Positions 37,801-46,726 of a DNA stretch of 64,000 nucleotides are shown in pieces; position 1 is the stretch's first letter, and each line of letters opens with the position of its first letter. The stretch comes from Acidobacteriaceae bacterium. Its GTDB lineage: Bacteria; Acidobacteriota; Terriglobia; Terriglobales; Acidobacteriaceae. The stretch covers positions 1 through 64,000 of the forward strand of contig CAHJWL010000011.1 of the NCBI GenBank assembly GCA_903642235.1, written 5' to 3'. The notes under the pieces are model-generated. The model saw only the letters and a list, made by a program, of their open reading frames with translations. It was not told where the DNA came from and made no database searches. A program made the position numbers and the translations under genes.

Positions 37801-38142
37801 AGCCCGCCGCCTCCCCTTCGCTCTCCGCGTCGCTGTCCTGGCGATGCTGAGCCTTCTTCCGGCACATAGGATGAACCAGAGCCGGGCGGATCACCCAAAT
37901 CTGGCACTCCTCCCGGCCAGAACAGGACACGGAAGCCTCCCGAGCCGTGGCGCAGCCACCCATCCCGGTCCTCTACACTAAACGAGCGAGCGCAGTGCCA
38001 TGGAGGTCTTCTTCAAACCCCCGACCGCAACCCTGATACACCCGGTCACGACACCTCTGGTCCAGATCTAAGTCCTCTACCCTGAAGATTTTGCGCAACA
38101 ATCGATACGGGGACCAAGCACCAGGTAGCCCGCCCCTCACAG

Positions 38143-38796
38143 ATGACACCTGCCGAGTTCTCGAAGCGCCACCCGTACCTCTTCCACATGGCGCACCCCT
38201 CCGCGCTCGCCTCCATCGAGCGTCACGGCCTTCTCAGCACCCAGGCCCTGGCGAGGCTGCTCGATCTCCCGCCCGACGAGCAGTCGCGGCTCTGCACCTC
38301 GCACCGCCCTGAGACCCACGCCCTCTCGCACCCGCTCCACGGCACCATCCACATCCGCGACCAGAAGCCCATCAACGAGATCTGCCTCGCCCGCTGCCTT
38401 GAAGAGGGCCTCACGCCCGCGGACTGGTACCGCACGCTCAACGAGCGATCCTTCCTGTGGGCAGATCGCTCCCGCCTTGACGGTCTCCGCAACGCACAGA
38501 CCTACCGGCACGCGTCTCACCTCATCCTCACCCTCGATGCGGCGTCCTTCGTTGCAAACTACTACGACACAATCACAGTCTCAACCTTCAACACCGGATA
38601 TGCCAGGCGCAAAGCCAGGCAGCGCGGCCCCGCCAGCTTCATCCCGCTCCGTGACTTTCCATCTGGCCCGCAGCAAAAGAAGATCGTCGAGGTCACCGTC
38701 CCGGGCGGCATTCCCGACCTGCGCAACTACCTCTGTGCAAGTGAAATCTCCACGGAAGCACTCAAGTGCCACCGTCCGCCCATCTCGAACACCTGA
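38143..38796 (+). CDS. DUF7002 family protein
   Basis: 217 residues. Opening YLFHMAHPSALASIERHGLL, a central NERSFLWADRSRL and a later TVSTFNTGYARR agree with the DUF7002 family. The opening also resembles the first strand and helix of DarT-like ADP-ribosyltransferases (H-x-x-x-x-x-L-x-S-I-x-x-x-G-L), but I cannot find the remaining catalytic residues with confidence. No antitoxin partner is visible beside it. The ribosome binding site is weak. Confidence 0.65.
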   Translation: MTPAEFSKRHPYLFHMAHPSALASIERHGLLSTQALARLLDLPPDEQSRLCTSHRPETHALSHPLHGTIHIRDQKPINEICLARCLEEGLTPADWYRTLNERSFLWADRSRLDGLRNAQTYRHASHLILTLDAASFVANYYDTITVSTFNTGYARRKARQRGPASFIPLRDFPSGPQQKKIVEVTVPGGIPDLRNYLCASEISTEALKCHRPPISNT

Positions 38797-38820
38797 CCAC
38801 CAGCCCACTCGAGGATCTAC

Positions 38821-38921
38821 GGTACTTTCGTACCTTATAAGCACGCACAAGTAACCTCTAGTGTGCAATCGAGTGCAGGGTCAATGGTACTTTGGTGCCT
38901 ACTAAGTGCACGAAAGTGCAC
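38821..38921. repeat. Short hairpins and direct repeat upstream of a secreted-protein gene
   Basis: GGTAC-TTTC-GTACC (38821-38834) and GTGCAC-GAAA-GTGCAC (38906-38921) are small perfect hairpins, and GGTACTTTSG recurs at 38821 and 38886. They lie 30-130 bases before the gene at 38954 and may be regulatory, but no known site is recognised. Confidence 0.45.
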
Positions 38922-38953
38922 AAGCGTTCCAATCCACTCTGAGAGGTACCGTT

Positions 38954-39411
38954 ATGCGCCAGCTACTCCCCACCGCCATTCTTCCCCTCGCCTTCGCCGC
39001 CTTTTCGCTCCCCTCGGCTCACGCCCAGGGACCTCTTGCCAATCTGTTCGGTATCAGCCCGGTTGCCTTCCAATACACCTGCGGAGCGGCCACGGGCACG
39101 CTCCCGACCTGCACCACGAACTTCACCTTCCCAATAACAAGCGGCTCGTGATCCAGAACATCAGCGGCTCTGCCACCCCCATCAACCCCAACGCGGCCGG
39201 AGCCTTCGCCACCAATCAGGCCAGCCTCACCGTGACCACCCAGATCCTCAACGAGGCCTCCGTGGCTAACGTCGTCGGTCCGAACTACGCCATCGCCAAT
39301 ACCACCACTTGGTTCTACAACACCCTTGTCCCCCTCACCACGGATATCGTTCCCGTCGTGGCCAACAACAACGGCTCGGTCTACATCCAGGGCTATCTCA
39401 TCCCTCGGTAA
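38954..39411 (+). pseudogene. Small secreted protein, frameshifted
   Basis: ATG at 38954 (GAGAGG upstream) starts a signal peptide, LPTAILPLAFAAFSLPSAHA, and a mature start with two cysteines. The frame stops at 39151 after TNFTFPITSGS. Adding one base near 39132-39133 gives TNFTFPNNKRLVIQNISGSA and a further 90 residues to TAA 39409-39411, ending GSVYIQGYLIPR; this longer reading makes a coherent beta-rich secreted protein of about 152 residues. The family is not known to me. Confidence 0.6.
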
Positions 39412-39829
39412 AGTCGGGCAGGTCGCTGCCGTTCCACCTGATGCAGACAGGAAGATAGAGGCCCTATGTCTGACCGCTCCGGCCGTCAGGCACGGGGCCT
39501 CTGCTTCTTCTTGGCCTATGCCGATCCCTCCATCCAGGGCGTTGTGGACTCCAGCCCGAAGTCCCAACCTGACCAGCATCGATATAGGACTTTAGCCGGA
39601 AGGTACGGGGGAGAGGAGGGCGGCCCGAGGAACGAAATACAGCAACATCCAACCTAAAACGTCACGTTACCCCTCTCACGACATGTACTCTCGCAGCCGC
39701 TGGCCGCAGGTATCGATCCGCACGTCAGCCTGCCACACGTCCTCTGCTCTTGTTCAGTCCGTTCTCCCCGCGGCCCACAACAGACCTACCCACGCATCAC
39801 ACCACACGCACCCAAGGAGAACGACTCGC
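39412..39829. other. 418-base region without a recognised gene
   Basis: The frames here are short and without ribosome binding sites or family features. A Shine-Dalgarno for the next gene (AAGGAG at 39814-39819) is the only clear signal. Confidence 0.45.
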
Positions 39830-40090
39830 ATGTTTATCATCTGGTGGATCATCGTTGGCCTTATCGCCGGCTTCATCACAGGCAAGCTCATGAAGGGCTC
39901 CGGATTCGGCACTCTGGGTGACATCGTCGTCGGCATCCTCGGTGCCATCGTCGGCGGCTTCATCATGCGCCTTGCCGGCTTCTCCGGTCAGGGCGGTCTG
40001 CTGTATACCATCCTCGTAGCTGTCGTCGGCGCTATCCTCCTTACCCTGCTTCTGCGCCTCGTCACGGGCAACCGCTCTCGCAACCTGTAA
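39830..40090 (+). CDS. GlsB/YeaQ/YmgE family stress-response membrane protein
   Basis: 86 residues: MFIIWWIIVGLIAGFITGKL, a Gly-rich loop (GFGTLGDIVVGILGAIVGGF) and a third helix (LYTILVAVVGAILLTLLLRL), the standard pattern and length of this transglycosylase-associated family, which is induced by stress in several bacteria. Start confirmed by AAGGAG ten bases upstream; the open frame from 39683 is not used. A terminator follows. Confidence 0.92.
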   Translation: MFIIWWIIVGLIAGFITGKLMKGSGFGTLGDIVVGILGAIVGGFIMRLAGFSGQGGLLYTILVAVVGAILLTLLLRLVTGNRSRNL

Positions 40091-40160
40091 TCCTGTCCGC
40101 TGTTCCTTGTCTCACAGGTCACCGCTCTTCTCAGAGCGCACCACTTCTTGAAGGATCAAC

Positions 40161-40194
40161 AAAGGCGAGGAGCTTTGCTCCTCGCCTTTGTTTC
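40161..40194 (+). terminator. Rho-independent terminator
   Basis: AAAGGCGAGGAGC and GCTCCTCGCCTTT form a perfect 13-pair stem with a TTT loop, followed by GTTTCG. Ends the transcript of the GlsB-family gene. Confidence 0.85.
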
Positions 40195-40429
40195 GTCTGT
40201 GCATGCCTCCTGTGATGAGGCTTCATCGTTAAGATTTCGTGAGCGTTTCCGAAGGACTTGCGGTAGAGTCTAAAAACTAACTGAAAATCAGTCGCTGTCT
40301 CTCATGCTGCAAGGCAAGCACCCGCAACGTGTCTTGCTGTTCGCGGCGTTGGACGGCCGCACCGAACGCTGTGCCTGCGGGCGCCTTGCCGAGGCACACC
40401 CTATCGTTCCCCCGCACGAGAGGTGTCGT

Positions 40430-42064
40430 TTGATTGGATGCACCAGACGCGAGTTCATCACACGGGTCGGCCAGGCGGGCGGTTTCAGCGCAGCCTTTCT
40501 CGCCATGCAGTCACTTGGCCTGGCGCCTGTCAGCACCGCACGCGCGCAAACCGTCTCCGCTGCTCCGAACATCGGAAAGGGCACCTCCGTCGTCATCCTC
40601 GGTGGCGGCATCGCCGGTCTGGTTGCCGCCTATGAGCTCCGATCCCTCGGCTATAGTGTGACGGCGCTTGAGGTGCGAGAGCGCCCCGGCGGTCGCAACT
40701 ACACCGTCCGGCCGGGCGACACGATCACTCTTAGCGACGGGTCAAAGCAGCAGTGCGCCTGGGAGCCGACGCACTACCAGAACTTCGGACCCGCCCGTCT
40801 GCCCTCCATTCATCCCACAATTCTTGGGTATTGCCGCAAGCTCGGCGTTAACTTGCAGGTAGAAGTCAACTCCACGCGATCGAGCTACCTGCAGAACGAT
40901 GCCGCAAACGGTGGCCGGCCTGTGATTCAGCGGCGCGTTGTCAACGACACGCGTGGCCACGTGAGCGAACTGCTGATGAAATCCGTGCAGGGCGGCGCGC
41001 TCGATCAGGATCTATCCGCCCAGGATCGCGAACGGATGCTTGCTTTTCTGCGGATTTACGGACCACTTGACGAGGCGGGCAAGTACAAGGGCAGCGACCG
41101 TGCCGGGTACACGCGAACCGCCGGCGCGGGAGATGAAACGGGCGTGCTGGAGCAGCCCATTGACATGCATACGCTGCTCGATGAGAACTTCTGGCAGGGC
41201 ATGCTGTTTGACGAGCAGTTCGACATGCAAGCCACCATGTTTCAGCCGGTCGGCGGCATGGATCGTATTCCTTACGCCTTCGCAAAGGCCCTCGGAGACA
41301 CGGTCACCTACGGCGCGGCAGTGACCGAGATCCGTAAGTCTGGAAAAGGCGTCAAGATCGGTTACAAATTGAAAGGCCAGGCGAAGTCGATGGAGGCGGA
41401 CTTCTGCATCTGTGCCATGCCGCTGACCATCTTGAAGAAGACGCCAAACGACTTAAATGCGCCCTACAAGAAGGTCATCGAGGAGTGCACCTACTCCCAC
41501 AGCTACAAGGTCGCCTGGGAGAGCCGCCGCTTTTGGGAGCAGGACTACAACATCTATGGCGGTTTGGAGTTCGTGAGTACAGGCTGTAGTCCGATCTGGT
41601 TTCCATCTGCCGGCCTGTTCTCTCCAAGAGGCGTACTCGTGAGTGGCTACACAGAGGAACGAGACACGCCGTTTCAGACGATGAGCCTTCCTGCCAAGTT
41701 TGAAGAGAGTCGCAAGTCCATCGAGCGGCTGCATCCCGGGCATGGCAAGGAACTTCAGAAGCCGATGTACGTGGGTTGGGGCCGGATGGAGCATAACGAA
41801 GGCTCCTGGATCAGCAGCTATGCTCCGGACCAGAACCACGCGCCGGGTATGTCGCTGACGCGGCAGACCGGGCAGGCTCGCTCCGCGCTGAACGCCCGGA
41901 CGGAGACGAACCCGAACTATGAGGTGCTGATCCAGCCGGATGGCCCTATCTACTTCGCAGGCGATCACGTAAGCCACATCGTGGGTTGGCAGGAAGGCGC
42001 GGCACTTAGCTCACTACGCGCCATCCAGATGATCTCGGATGTGGTTAAGTCGAAACAGGCCTGA
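40430..42064 (+). CDS. Tat-exported flavin amine/amino-acid oxidase
   Basis: 544 residues from a TTG at 40430, chosen because GAGAGG lies six bases upstream and the protein then begins with a twin-arginine signal (CTRREFITRVGQAGG); an ATG at 40304 would add 42 unlike residues. FAD-binding GxGxxG region SVVILGGGIAGLVAAYELRS, then LEVRERPGGRNYT, and the C-terminal PIYFAGDHVSHIVGWQEGAA, all typical of monoamine or L-amino-acid oxidases. It would oxidise an amine in the periplasm, giving imine and hydrogen peroxide. It is followed 35 bases later by a RidA protein, which suits imine removal. Confidence 0.88.
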   Translation: MIGCTRREFITRVGQAGGFSAAFLAMQSLGLAPVSTARAQTVSAAPNIGKGTSVVILGGGIAGLVAAYELRSLGYSVTALEVRERPGGRNYTVRPGDTITLSDGSKQQCAWEPTHYQNFGPARLPSIHPTILGYCRKLGVNLQVEVNSTRSSYLQNDAANGGRPVIQRRVVNDTRGHVSELLMKSVQGGALDQDLSAQDRERMLAFLRIYGPLDEAGKYKGSDRAGYTRTAGAGDETGVLEQPIDMHTLLDENFWQGMLFDEQFDMQATMFQPVGGMDRIPYAFAKALGDTVTYGAAVTEIRKSGKGVKIGYKLKGQAKSMEADFCICAMPLTILKKTPNDLNAPYKKVIEECTYSHSYKVAWESRRFWEQDYNIYGGLEFVSTGCSPIWFPSAGLFSPRGVLVSGYTEERDTPFQTMSLPAKFEESRKSIERLHPGHGKELQKPMYVGWGRMEHNEGSWISSYAPDQNHAPGMSLTRQTGQARSALNARTETNPNYEVLIQPDGPIYFAGDHVSHIVGWQEGAALSSLRAIQMISDVVKSKQA

Positions 42065-42099
42065 CAAGCAAGAAAGCCCAAGAGGGTGAGGAGAGCTTC

Positions 42100-42594
42100 A
42101 TGAGAAGATCAATGGCAGTCGGCGTTGCAACTCTGGCGCTGCTGGGAGCGCAGCTTGCCGGCGCACAGGTCGTGGTCAAGCATCTGCAGCCCAATGAGAA
42201 GAGCCCGATTGCGAACGGTGTATGGGCAGGGGACACGCTCTATCTCAGCGGACAACTCGCCAATCCGGTAACGCCCGCTGACCCGGCGAAAGGCACAGAG
42301 GCGGTCTACGGCGACACCAAAACGCAGGCGGCAAGCGCACTGGCAAAGATACAGGCTCTCCTGAAAGAGCAGGGGCTCGACATGAAGGATGTCGTGAAGA
42401 TGACTGTCTTTCTCGCTGGCGATCCGGCAAAGGGCGGCAAGCTGGACTTCGCCGGTCTGCAAGCGTCCTACACGCAGTATTTCGGCACAGCCGATCAGCC
42501 CAATAAACCCGCACGGAGTGCCATGCAGGTCGCGGCGTTGGCTGCGCCTTGGGCCCTGGTTGAGATCGAGGTTATTGCGATTCGTAGTAAGTAA
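42100..42594 (+). CDS. Exported RidA/YjgF family protein
   Basis: 164 residues: signal peptide (VGVATLALLGAQLAGA) and a RidA domain with GDTLYLSGQLANPVT, QAASALAKIQALLKEQGLDM, VVKMTVFLAG and the usual PARSAMQVAALA segment that includes the Arg binding the substrate carboxylate. RidA enzymes hydrolyse reactive enamines/imines to keto acids and ammonia. The upstream oxidase would make such imines in the same compartment. Most RidA proteins are cytoplasmic, so the signal peptide is worth noting. Confidence 0.9.
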   Translation: MRRSMAVGVATLALLGAQLAGAQVVVKHLQPNEKSPIANGVWAGDTLYLSGQLANPVTPADPAKGTEAVYGDTKTQAASALAKIQALLKEQGLDMKDVVKMTVFLAGDPAKGGKLDFAGLQASYTQYFGTADQPNKPARSAMQVAALAAPWALVEIEVIAIRSK

Positions 42595-42671
42595 CTCCTA
42601 ACGGCACAAACTCTCCCGCGGCGGGAAATCCAGAACTTACTTCGAGAAACAAGCCGCAGGAGAGACGAAAA

Positions 42672-42700
42672 GGCGGGAAGGCATCCGCCTTCCCGCCTTT
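42672..42700. terminator. Bidirectional terminator between ridA-like and aminotransferase genes
   Basis: GGCGGGAAGGC and GCCTTCCCGCC form a perfect 11-pair stem with an ATCC loop, with AAAA before and TTT after, so it can act on both converging transcripts. Confidence 0.85.
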
Positions 42701-42728
42701 CGTTCTACGATTGCGAAGTCTCTGCTTG

Positions 42729-43955
42729 CTACCCCATCGAGGGGAATGTGTGTTCGTTCCTCAGGTCGAGGCGTGCGTTTGCGCTCGCGGGTTGATCCAT
42801 CACGGCTTTGAAGGCAGTGTGGAACTGCGCCATCTCCGCCGGCGTGCCGACAGAGACGCGCACCATGTTCGGCCAGATGGGCCAGGTTCTTCCGATCAAG
42901 ACATTCCTTGTCTGCATGGCTTTGATAACGTCACGGCCGTTGCGGCCGGTGTCGATCATGAAGCAGTTTGAAACGGACGGAATGAAGGTGTAGTGGTTCT
43001 CCGTGAGCCAGGCGAAGGTGGTGTTGCGAGTGTCGGCGATGATCTTCTTTCGTGTGGGCACGAGATCGGCTTCGAGCAGGCTGACATTGGCGGCAGCGGA
43101 GCCTGTGATGGGCATGGCGTTCTGTCCGTACGGCTGCAGACGCGCGAGAAGATCCGGCCGGGCAAGAGCCAAACCGCAGCGGATACCGGCCATCCCGTAG
43201 ACCTTTGAGAAGGTGCGAAGGACAATCAAATCCTTGTCTGCGGCAACAAAATCAAGCACGCTCGGCGAATCCGACAGGTGAATGTATGCCTCGTCAACGA
43301 GCAGTATTGAGCCCTTCGGCTTGTGCTCGAGTGCATACGCGATATCTTCCTTGGTGGTCAGGGTACCGGTAGGATTGTTCGGGTTGCAGATGTAGATCAC
43401 GCCCGCATTCGGATCCGCGGCCACCATCGCTTTCACGTCATGCGCGTAGGTGGAGGTCAGGGGAACTTTCGAGATCTTTGCCTTGCTGGCGTTGGCTGCC
43501 ATCATGCCGGCCTCGTACGAAGGGTCCGCCGTCACAAAGCCGCGTGTGGGCGAGGTGAAGGCGAGTACCGTGTAGTGCAGCGGCTCGGACGACCCCGCGT
43601 AAACGGCCACATACTCCTCTTTCAAGTTGTTCTGCGACGCAAAGGTCTTGGTCAGCTTGTCGGTCTCTCCGAGCAGATCGTAGCGGCCGCCCTGGGGCGC
43701 GATAGCAGCGATCGCGTCGCAGGCCGCTTTACAAGGGCCGAGAGGGTTCTCATTCGCGTTGATCAGAACAGCATTCGCCGGCATCGCCGGACGCGCCCGA
43801 CGGGTATGCGGAATGGCCTTTGCCGGATCGGGACTGGCCGCCTGCAGAGCGGCATAGGCAAGGTGCGCCTCTGTAAGGATGGGAGCGGAGGCGGCGAGGG
43901 AGGCGAGCCGAAGGAAGGATCGGCGGGAAGAAGTAGCGGACGTGGCACGTGGCAT
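42729..43955 (-). CDS. Tat-exported PLP-dependent aminotransferase, histidinol-phosphate type
   Basis: 408 residues from the ATG at 43955 (AGGAG 7 bases upstream; the frame open to 44033 is ignored). Twin-arginine signal SSRRSFLRLASLAASAP. Class I/II aminotransferase fold with ANENPLGPCKAACDAI, VYICNPNNPTGTL, LLVDEAYIHL and the PLP lysine in RTFSKVYGMAGIRCGLA. Resembles HisC, but the export signal argues against a role in histidine synthesis. It converges on the oxidase/RidA pair, so all three could act on amino acids in the periplasm. Confidence 0.88.
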   Translation of the reverse strand: MPRATSATSSRRSFLRLASLAASAPILTEAHLAYAALQAASPDPAKAIPHTRRARPAMPANAVLINANENPLGPCKAACDAIAAIAPQGGRYDLLGETDKLTKTFASQNNLKEEYVAVYAGSSEPLHYTVLAFTSPTRGFVTADPSYEAGMMAANASKAKISKVPLTSTYAHDVKAMVAADPNAGVIYICNPNNPTGTLTTKEDIAYALEHKPKGSILLVDEAYIHLSDSPSVLDFVAADKDLIVLRTFSKVYGMAGIRCGLALARPDLLARLQPYGQNAMPITGSAAANVSLLEADLVPTRKKIIADTRNTTFAWLTENHYTFIPSVSNCFMIDTGRNGRDVIKAMQTRNVLIGRTWPIWPNMVRVSVGTPAEMAQFHTAFKAVMDQPASANARLDLRNEHTFPSMG

Positions 43956-44169
43956 GCAGGAGCTCCTATCAGGATCAGACGATGTGAAAAGAGACGGGAC
44001 GGCTGGACGTGCCGGACAAGGAGCCTGGATCAACAGCGCCCTTTGTGCGTCGTGCCATGGGTCAATCGCAGGTGAAGCTTTGCTGATGGGGTGCGTGCGC
44101 TTACTGTACCGCAGGATTCACACGCCAGACACAGAATCTTGCAGGAATAGCTGAAGATCTTGATCTCAC

Positions 44170-44493
44170 TCACCGCACGAAGATGACGCGATGGCGCTCG
44201 AGCCACCAGCAGGGCTCCATACCTCCTTGAGGAAAGAGCGATCGACTGCAAGCGACAGTCTCGGTGCCATCCATGTAGTACTCCTCGCGGTTGCCCTTGA
44301 GCGGAGCGACCACCATCCGTGTCACAGCGACGCTGGCCGTCGCGGAGGAGCCTTGCGCGTGATGCAGCCGCCACATCGCCCAGTCCCCCGTCCAGGCAAG
44401 CAGAGCAAGCACGAGCGCTCCAAGACAGACTCTGATGGCGATTCTCTGCAGACGCTGCCAGTCGATCAAAGGTAAGCTCTCATGAGGATGCAT
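44170..44493 (-). CDS. Small single-pass membrane protein
   Basis: 107 residues from the ATG at 44493. One membrane helix (IRVCLGALVLALLAWTGDWA) after a basic N-terminus, then an extracytoplasmic part with three cysteines (ETVACSRSLF; EPCWWLERH). No named family, although similar small proteins seem common in acidobacteria. The frame is open upstream to 44811, but that stretch lies on top of the next gene and is not coding. Confidence 0.6.
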   Translation of the reverse strand: MHPHESLPLIDWQRLQRIAIRVCLGALVLALLAWTGDWAMWRLHHAQGSSATASVAVTRMVVAPLKGNREEYYMDGTETVACSRSLFPQGGMEPCWWLERHRVIFVR

Positions 44494-44651
44494 TCTCTCG
44501 TACGTGATTCTAGAAGAGAACGAAGCTCGCCAGTGGTGCCGGGAAGAGGTGGCGAAGGTATGTTTCTCTCGCAGAGAGTAAAGCAGAGAGACCCTCGCGG
44601 TCGCAGCACCATTGAGGGTTGAACCATCGTCTAATCGAACGAGGTAGGGAA

Positions 44652-45278
44652 TTGAGAAGGTTTCGAGCTCATTGGATCCGCGGTCTTGGTCTTTGCGCGG
44701 CGGGCGTCGTATCTGGGTTGTGGGAAGGCCGCGCCGTGGCGCAGAGCGATGCAACGGCAGTACAGCCGCTGGCTCTTTCCGCCTTTGGTCTGGCCACCGG
44801 AACATGGACAAACGTTGTGGGCGGCCGCAATCTCGGCGTTACAGCCGGCGGGGATCTTGCATTTCTCACCTACAGGCGGCTTCGACCCGTCGTCGAAGTC
44901 CGGGGCAGCTACCCGCTGTACGACGGGCAGGTCGATCGGCAGAAGAGCTTTGAAGGTGGCCTCAAAGTCGAACGGCAGATCGGTGCGCTGCGTCCCTATG
45001 CAAACTTTCTTATCGGTCGAGGAGAGATCGACTTCAAGAAAGGGCTTCTGGTGGGGAATCTCTTGTACCTGAAGACCGTCTCGACCGTGTACTCGCCGGG
45101 CTTTGGTGTGGAGTACGACGTGACACCGCACTGGTCGGCCAAGGCAGATTTTCAGTACCAGTACTGGAATACACCTGCCGTCGCGAGTGGAACAGTGCAT
45201 CCGAAGGCGTTGAGCGCCGGCGCAGTCTACCGCTTTGACTTCAATCCTCATTACAAGGTTCGCCGAAGAGATCGCTAG
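44652..45278 (+). CDS. Outer-membrane beta-barrel protein
   Basis: About 208 residues. A signal peptide (GLGLCAAGVVSGLWEGRAVA) is followed by alternating strands: FLTYRRLRPVVEVRGSYPLY, GGLKVERQIGALRPYANFLI, VYSPGFGVEYDVTPHWSAKA, AGAVYRFDFNPHY, matching the 8-strand OmpW/OmpX-like type. The frame opens at TTG 44619; the TTG at 44652 has the better ribosome binding site (GAGGTAGG). Function unknown. Confidence 0.75.
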   Translation: MRRFRAHWIRGLGLCAAGVVSGLWEGRAVAQSDATAVQPLALSAFGLATGTWTNVVGGRNLGVTAGGDLAFLTYRRLRPVVEVRGSYPLYDGQVDRQKSFEGGLKVERQIGALRPYANFLIGRGEIDFKKGLLVGNLLYLKTVSTVYSPGFGVEYDVTPHWSAKADFQYQYWNTPAVASGTVHPKALSAGAVYRFDFNPHYKVRRRDR

Positions 45279-45290
45279 CGGGCCTTTTCG

Positions 45291-46130
45291 CTAGAGGTTG
45301 AAGAGGTCGCGAAGACGTTTCGTCTGCGACCGGCTGACCGGGATCTCCGTCTTCTTCGGATCATCCATCCGCACCTGATAGCTGGACTTGAACCAGGGCA
45401 CTACCTCACGGATGTGCTGGATGTTGACGATAAAAGACCGGTGCGCGCGCCAGAAGGTTTCGGGATCGAGCAGGTCCATCAACTCCTCAAGGGTGCGGCA
45501 GTTGGACAGGCCTTCGATAGCCGGTGTAACCACGCTGATGGCGCCTTCCTCAATCGAGGCAAAGCAGATCTCTCGCTGGTCGACAAGCAGCAGTCGGCTC
45601 TGGGCGCGGACGATGATCTTCGCAGAGTAGCTCGGGCCCGGCGCCGGAATGAGACGGCCTCCATGGGCCTGCTCTCCCATGAGACGAAGAAGGGCATCCA
45701 GCTTGGCTTCCGTGCTGACCTCAGGCGGCGCCGGATCGGGCGGCGAGGGGGCGAGTTCGCTCCGCCCGCTGAGCCGGTTGTGGGCCTTTTCCAGTGTTTT
45801 GAGCACGCGTTTCCGGTCAAAAGGCTTGAGCAGGTAATCGATCGCGTTGACCTCAAAGGCACGCACCGCATACTGGTCGAAAGCGGTGGCGAAGACCACC
45901 TGCGGCATCGGCAGATGGCGATCCAGCAGCTTCTTGAGCACGGCAAACCCGTCCAGACCGGGCATTTGTACGTCGAGGAAGACGACGTCGGGCTGATGTC
46001 TGCCGATAAGATCGACAGCCTCAATGCCGTTGGTACCCTGGGCAAGAATCTCCACACCGCCGGCGTCTTCGAGCAGGAACTGGAGCTCCTGGCGGCTGAG
46101 CAGCTCGTCGTCGATGATAAGGGCGGTCAC
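45291..46130 (-). CDS. LytTR family response regulator
   Basis: 279 residues: receiver domain (TALIIDDELLSRQELQFLLE; DVVFLDVQMPGLDGF with the phospho-Asp; FATAFDQYAVRAFEVNAIDY; KPFDRKR), a Pro-rich linker, and a LytTR DNA-binding domain (EGLSNCRTLEELMDLLDPET; FWRAHRSFIVNIQHI; KTEIPVSRSQTKRLRDLF). It is the last gene of a four-gene minus-strand operon led by an ECF sigma factor. No histidine kinase lies nearby. Confidence 0.92.
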   Translation of the reverse strand: MTALIIDDELLSRQELQFLLEDAGGVEILAQGTNGIEAVDLIGRHQPDVVFLDVQMPGLDGFAVLKKLLDRHLPMPQVVFATAFDQYAVRAFEVNAIDYLLKPFDRKRVLKTLEKAHNRLSGRSELAPSPPDPAPPEVSTEAKLDALLRLMGEQAHGGRLIPAPGPSYSAKIIVRAQSRLLLVDQREICFASIEEGAISVVTPAIEGLSNCRTLEELMDLLDPETFWRAHRSFIVNIQHIREVVPWFKSSYQVRMDDPKKTEIPVSRSQTKRLRDLFNL

Positions 46131-46145
46131 GCAGGCGTATCGTCT

Positions 46146-46724
46146 TCAATCACTGTACGCGCGGAGGCGGGCCGGGGAATGGTCTTCTGCGAGATCGTGG
46201 CCGCATTGTGTGCAGTAGATGTCCGTGATCTTGACACCCCGGAAGCATTGACCGCAGACCGGAGCCATCTGGAACTGGCACTGTGGGCAGAAGTGGAAGT
46301 TCGCGGCGATCTCGGTGCTGCAGTGGGCGCACCGCTTCTGGATGGGCTGGCGCAGAAGAAAGTAGACAACGGCTCCGATGCCGCCGGGCATGAGGACGAC
46401 CATCAGCAACCAGATGCCGGGCGACATGCCACGTCGCTTCACGTCACGGCTGACATAGCCGACCAGAAGCACATAGCTGGCGAAGGCGGTGCCCCAGGAG
46501 TAGCCCATAAGCAGTCGCATCGGCAGCATCTCCTGCTTGTGGTGGGGCATAACGCCGTGGAACAGGTACTGTACGCCGACGAAGACCAGAATGGAGAGGA
46601 CGACCGACCAGGCCGGAATGACGCTGAGGTCATCCTCGTCCCGGGCCGGCGTAAGCGTGGACTCGGGAGCGTCCCGCTCGCGAGTCCGATCGGACGCTCG
46701 ATCCTGATCTGAGAGGAAGTTCAT
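46146..46724 (-). CDS. Membrane protein with C-terminal double zinc ribbon
   Basis: 192 residues: three hydrophobic segments (PAWSVVLSILVFVGVQYLF; YSWGTAFASYVLLVGYV; GIWLLMVVLMPGGIGAVVYF) and a cytoplasmic-type tail with four CxxC pairs (RCAHCSTE, FCPQCQF, VCGQCFR, YCTQCGH). It ends 15 bases before the LytTR gene and starts 2 bases after the stop of the preceding gene, so the set is probably one transcript. Confidence 0.78.
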   Translation of the reverse strand: MNFLSDQDRASDRTRERDAPESTLTPARDEDDLSVIPAWSVVLSILVFVGVQYLFHGVMPHHKQEMLPMRLLMGYSWGTAFASYVLLVGYVSRDVKRRGMSPGIWLLMVVLMPGGIGAVVYFLLRQPIQKRCAHCSTEIAANFHFCPQCQFQMAPVCGQCFRGVKITDIYCTQCGHDLAEDHSPARLRAYSD

Positions 46725-46726
46725 TG

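Noticed and set aside
40304-40429. Upstream extension of the amine oxidase from the ATG at 40304
   Set aside because: The 42 residues do not resemble an export signal, while the TTG at 40430 has a good ribosome binding site directly before a twin-arginine signal.
45414-46712. 432-codon frame opposite the LytTR and zinc-ribbon genes
   Set aside because: The minus-strand genes have complete domains; this frame is their complement.
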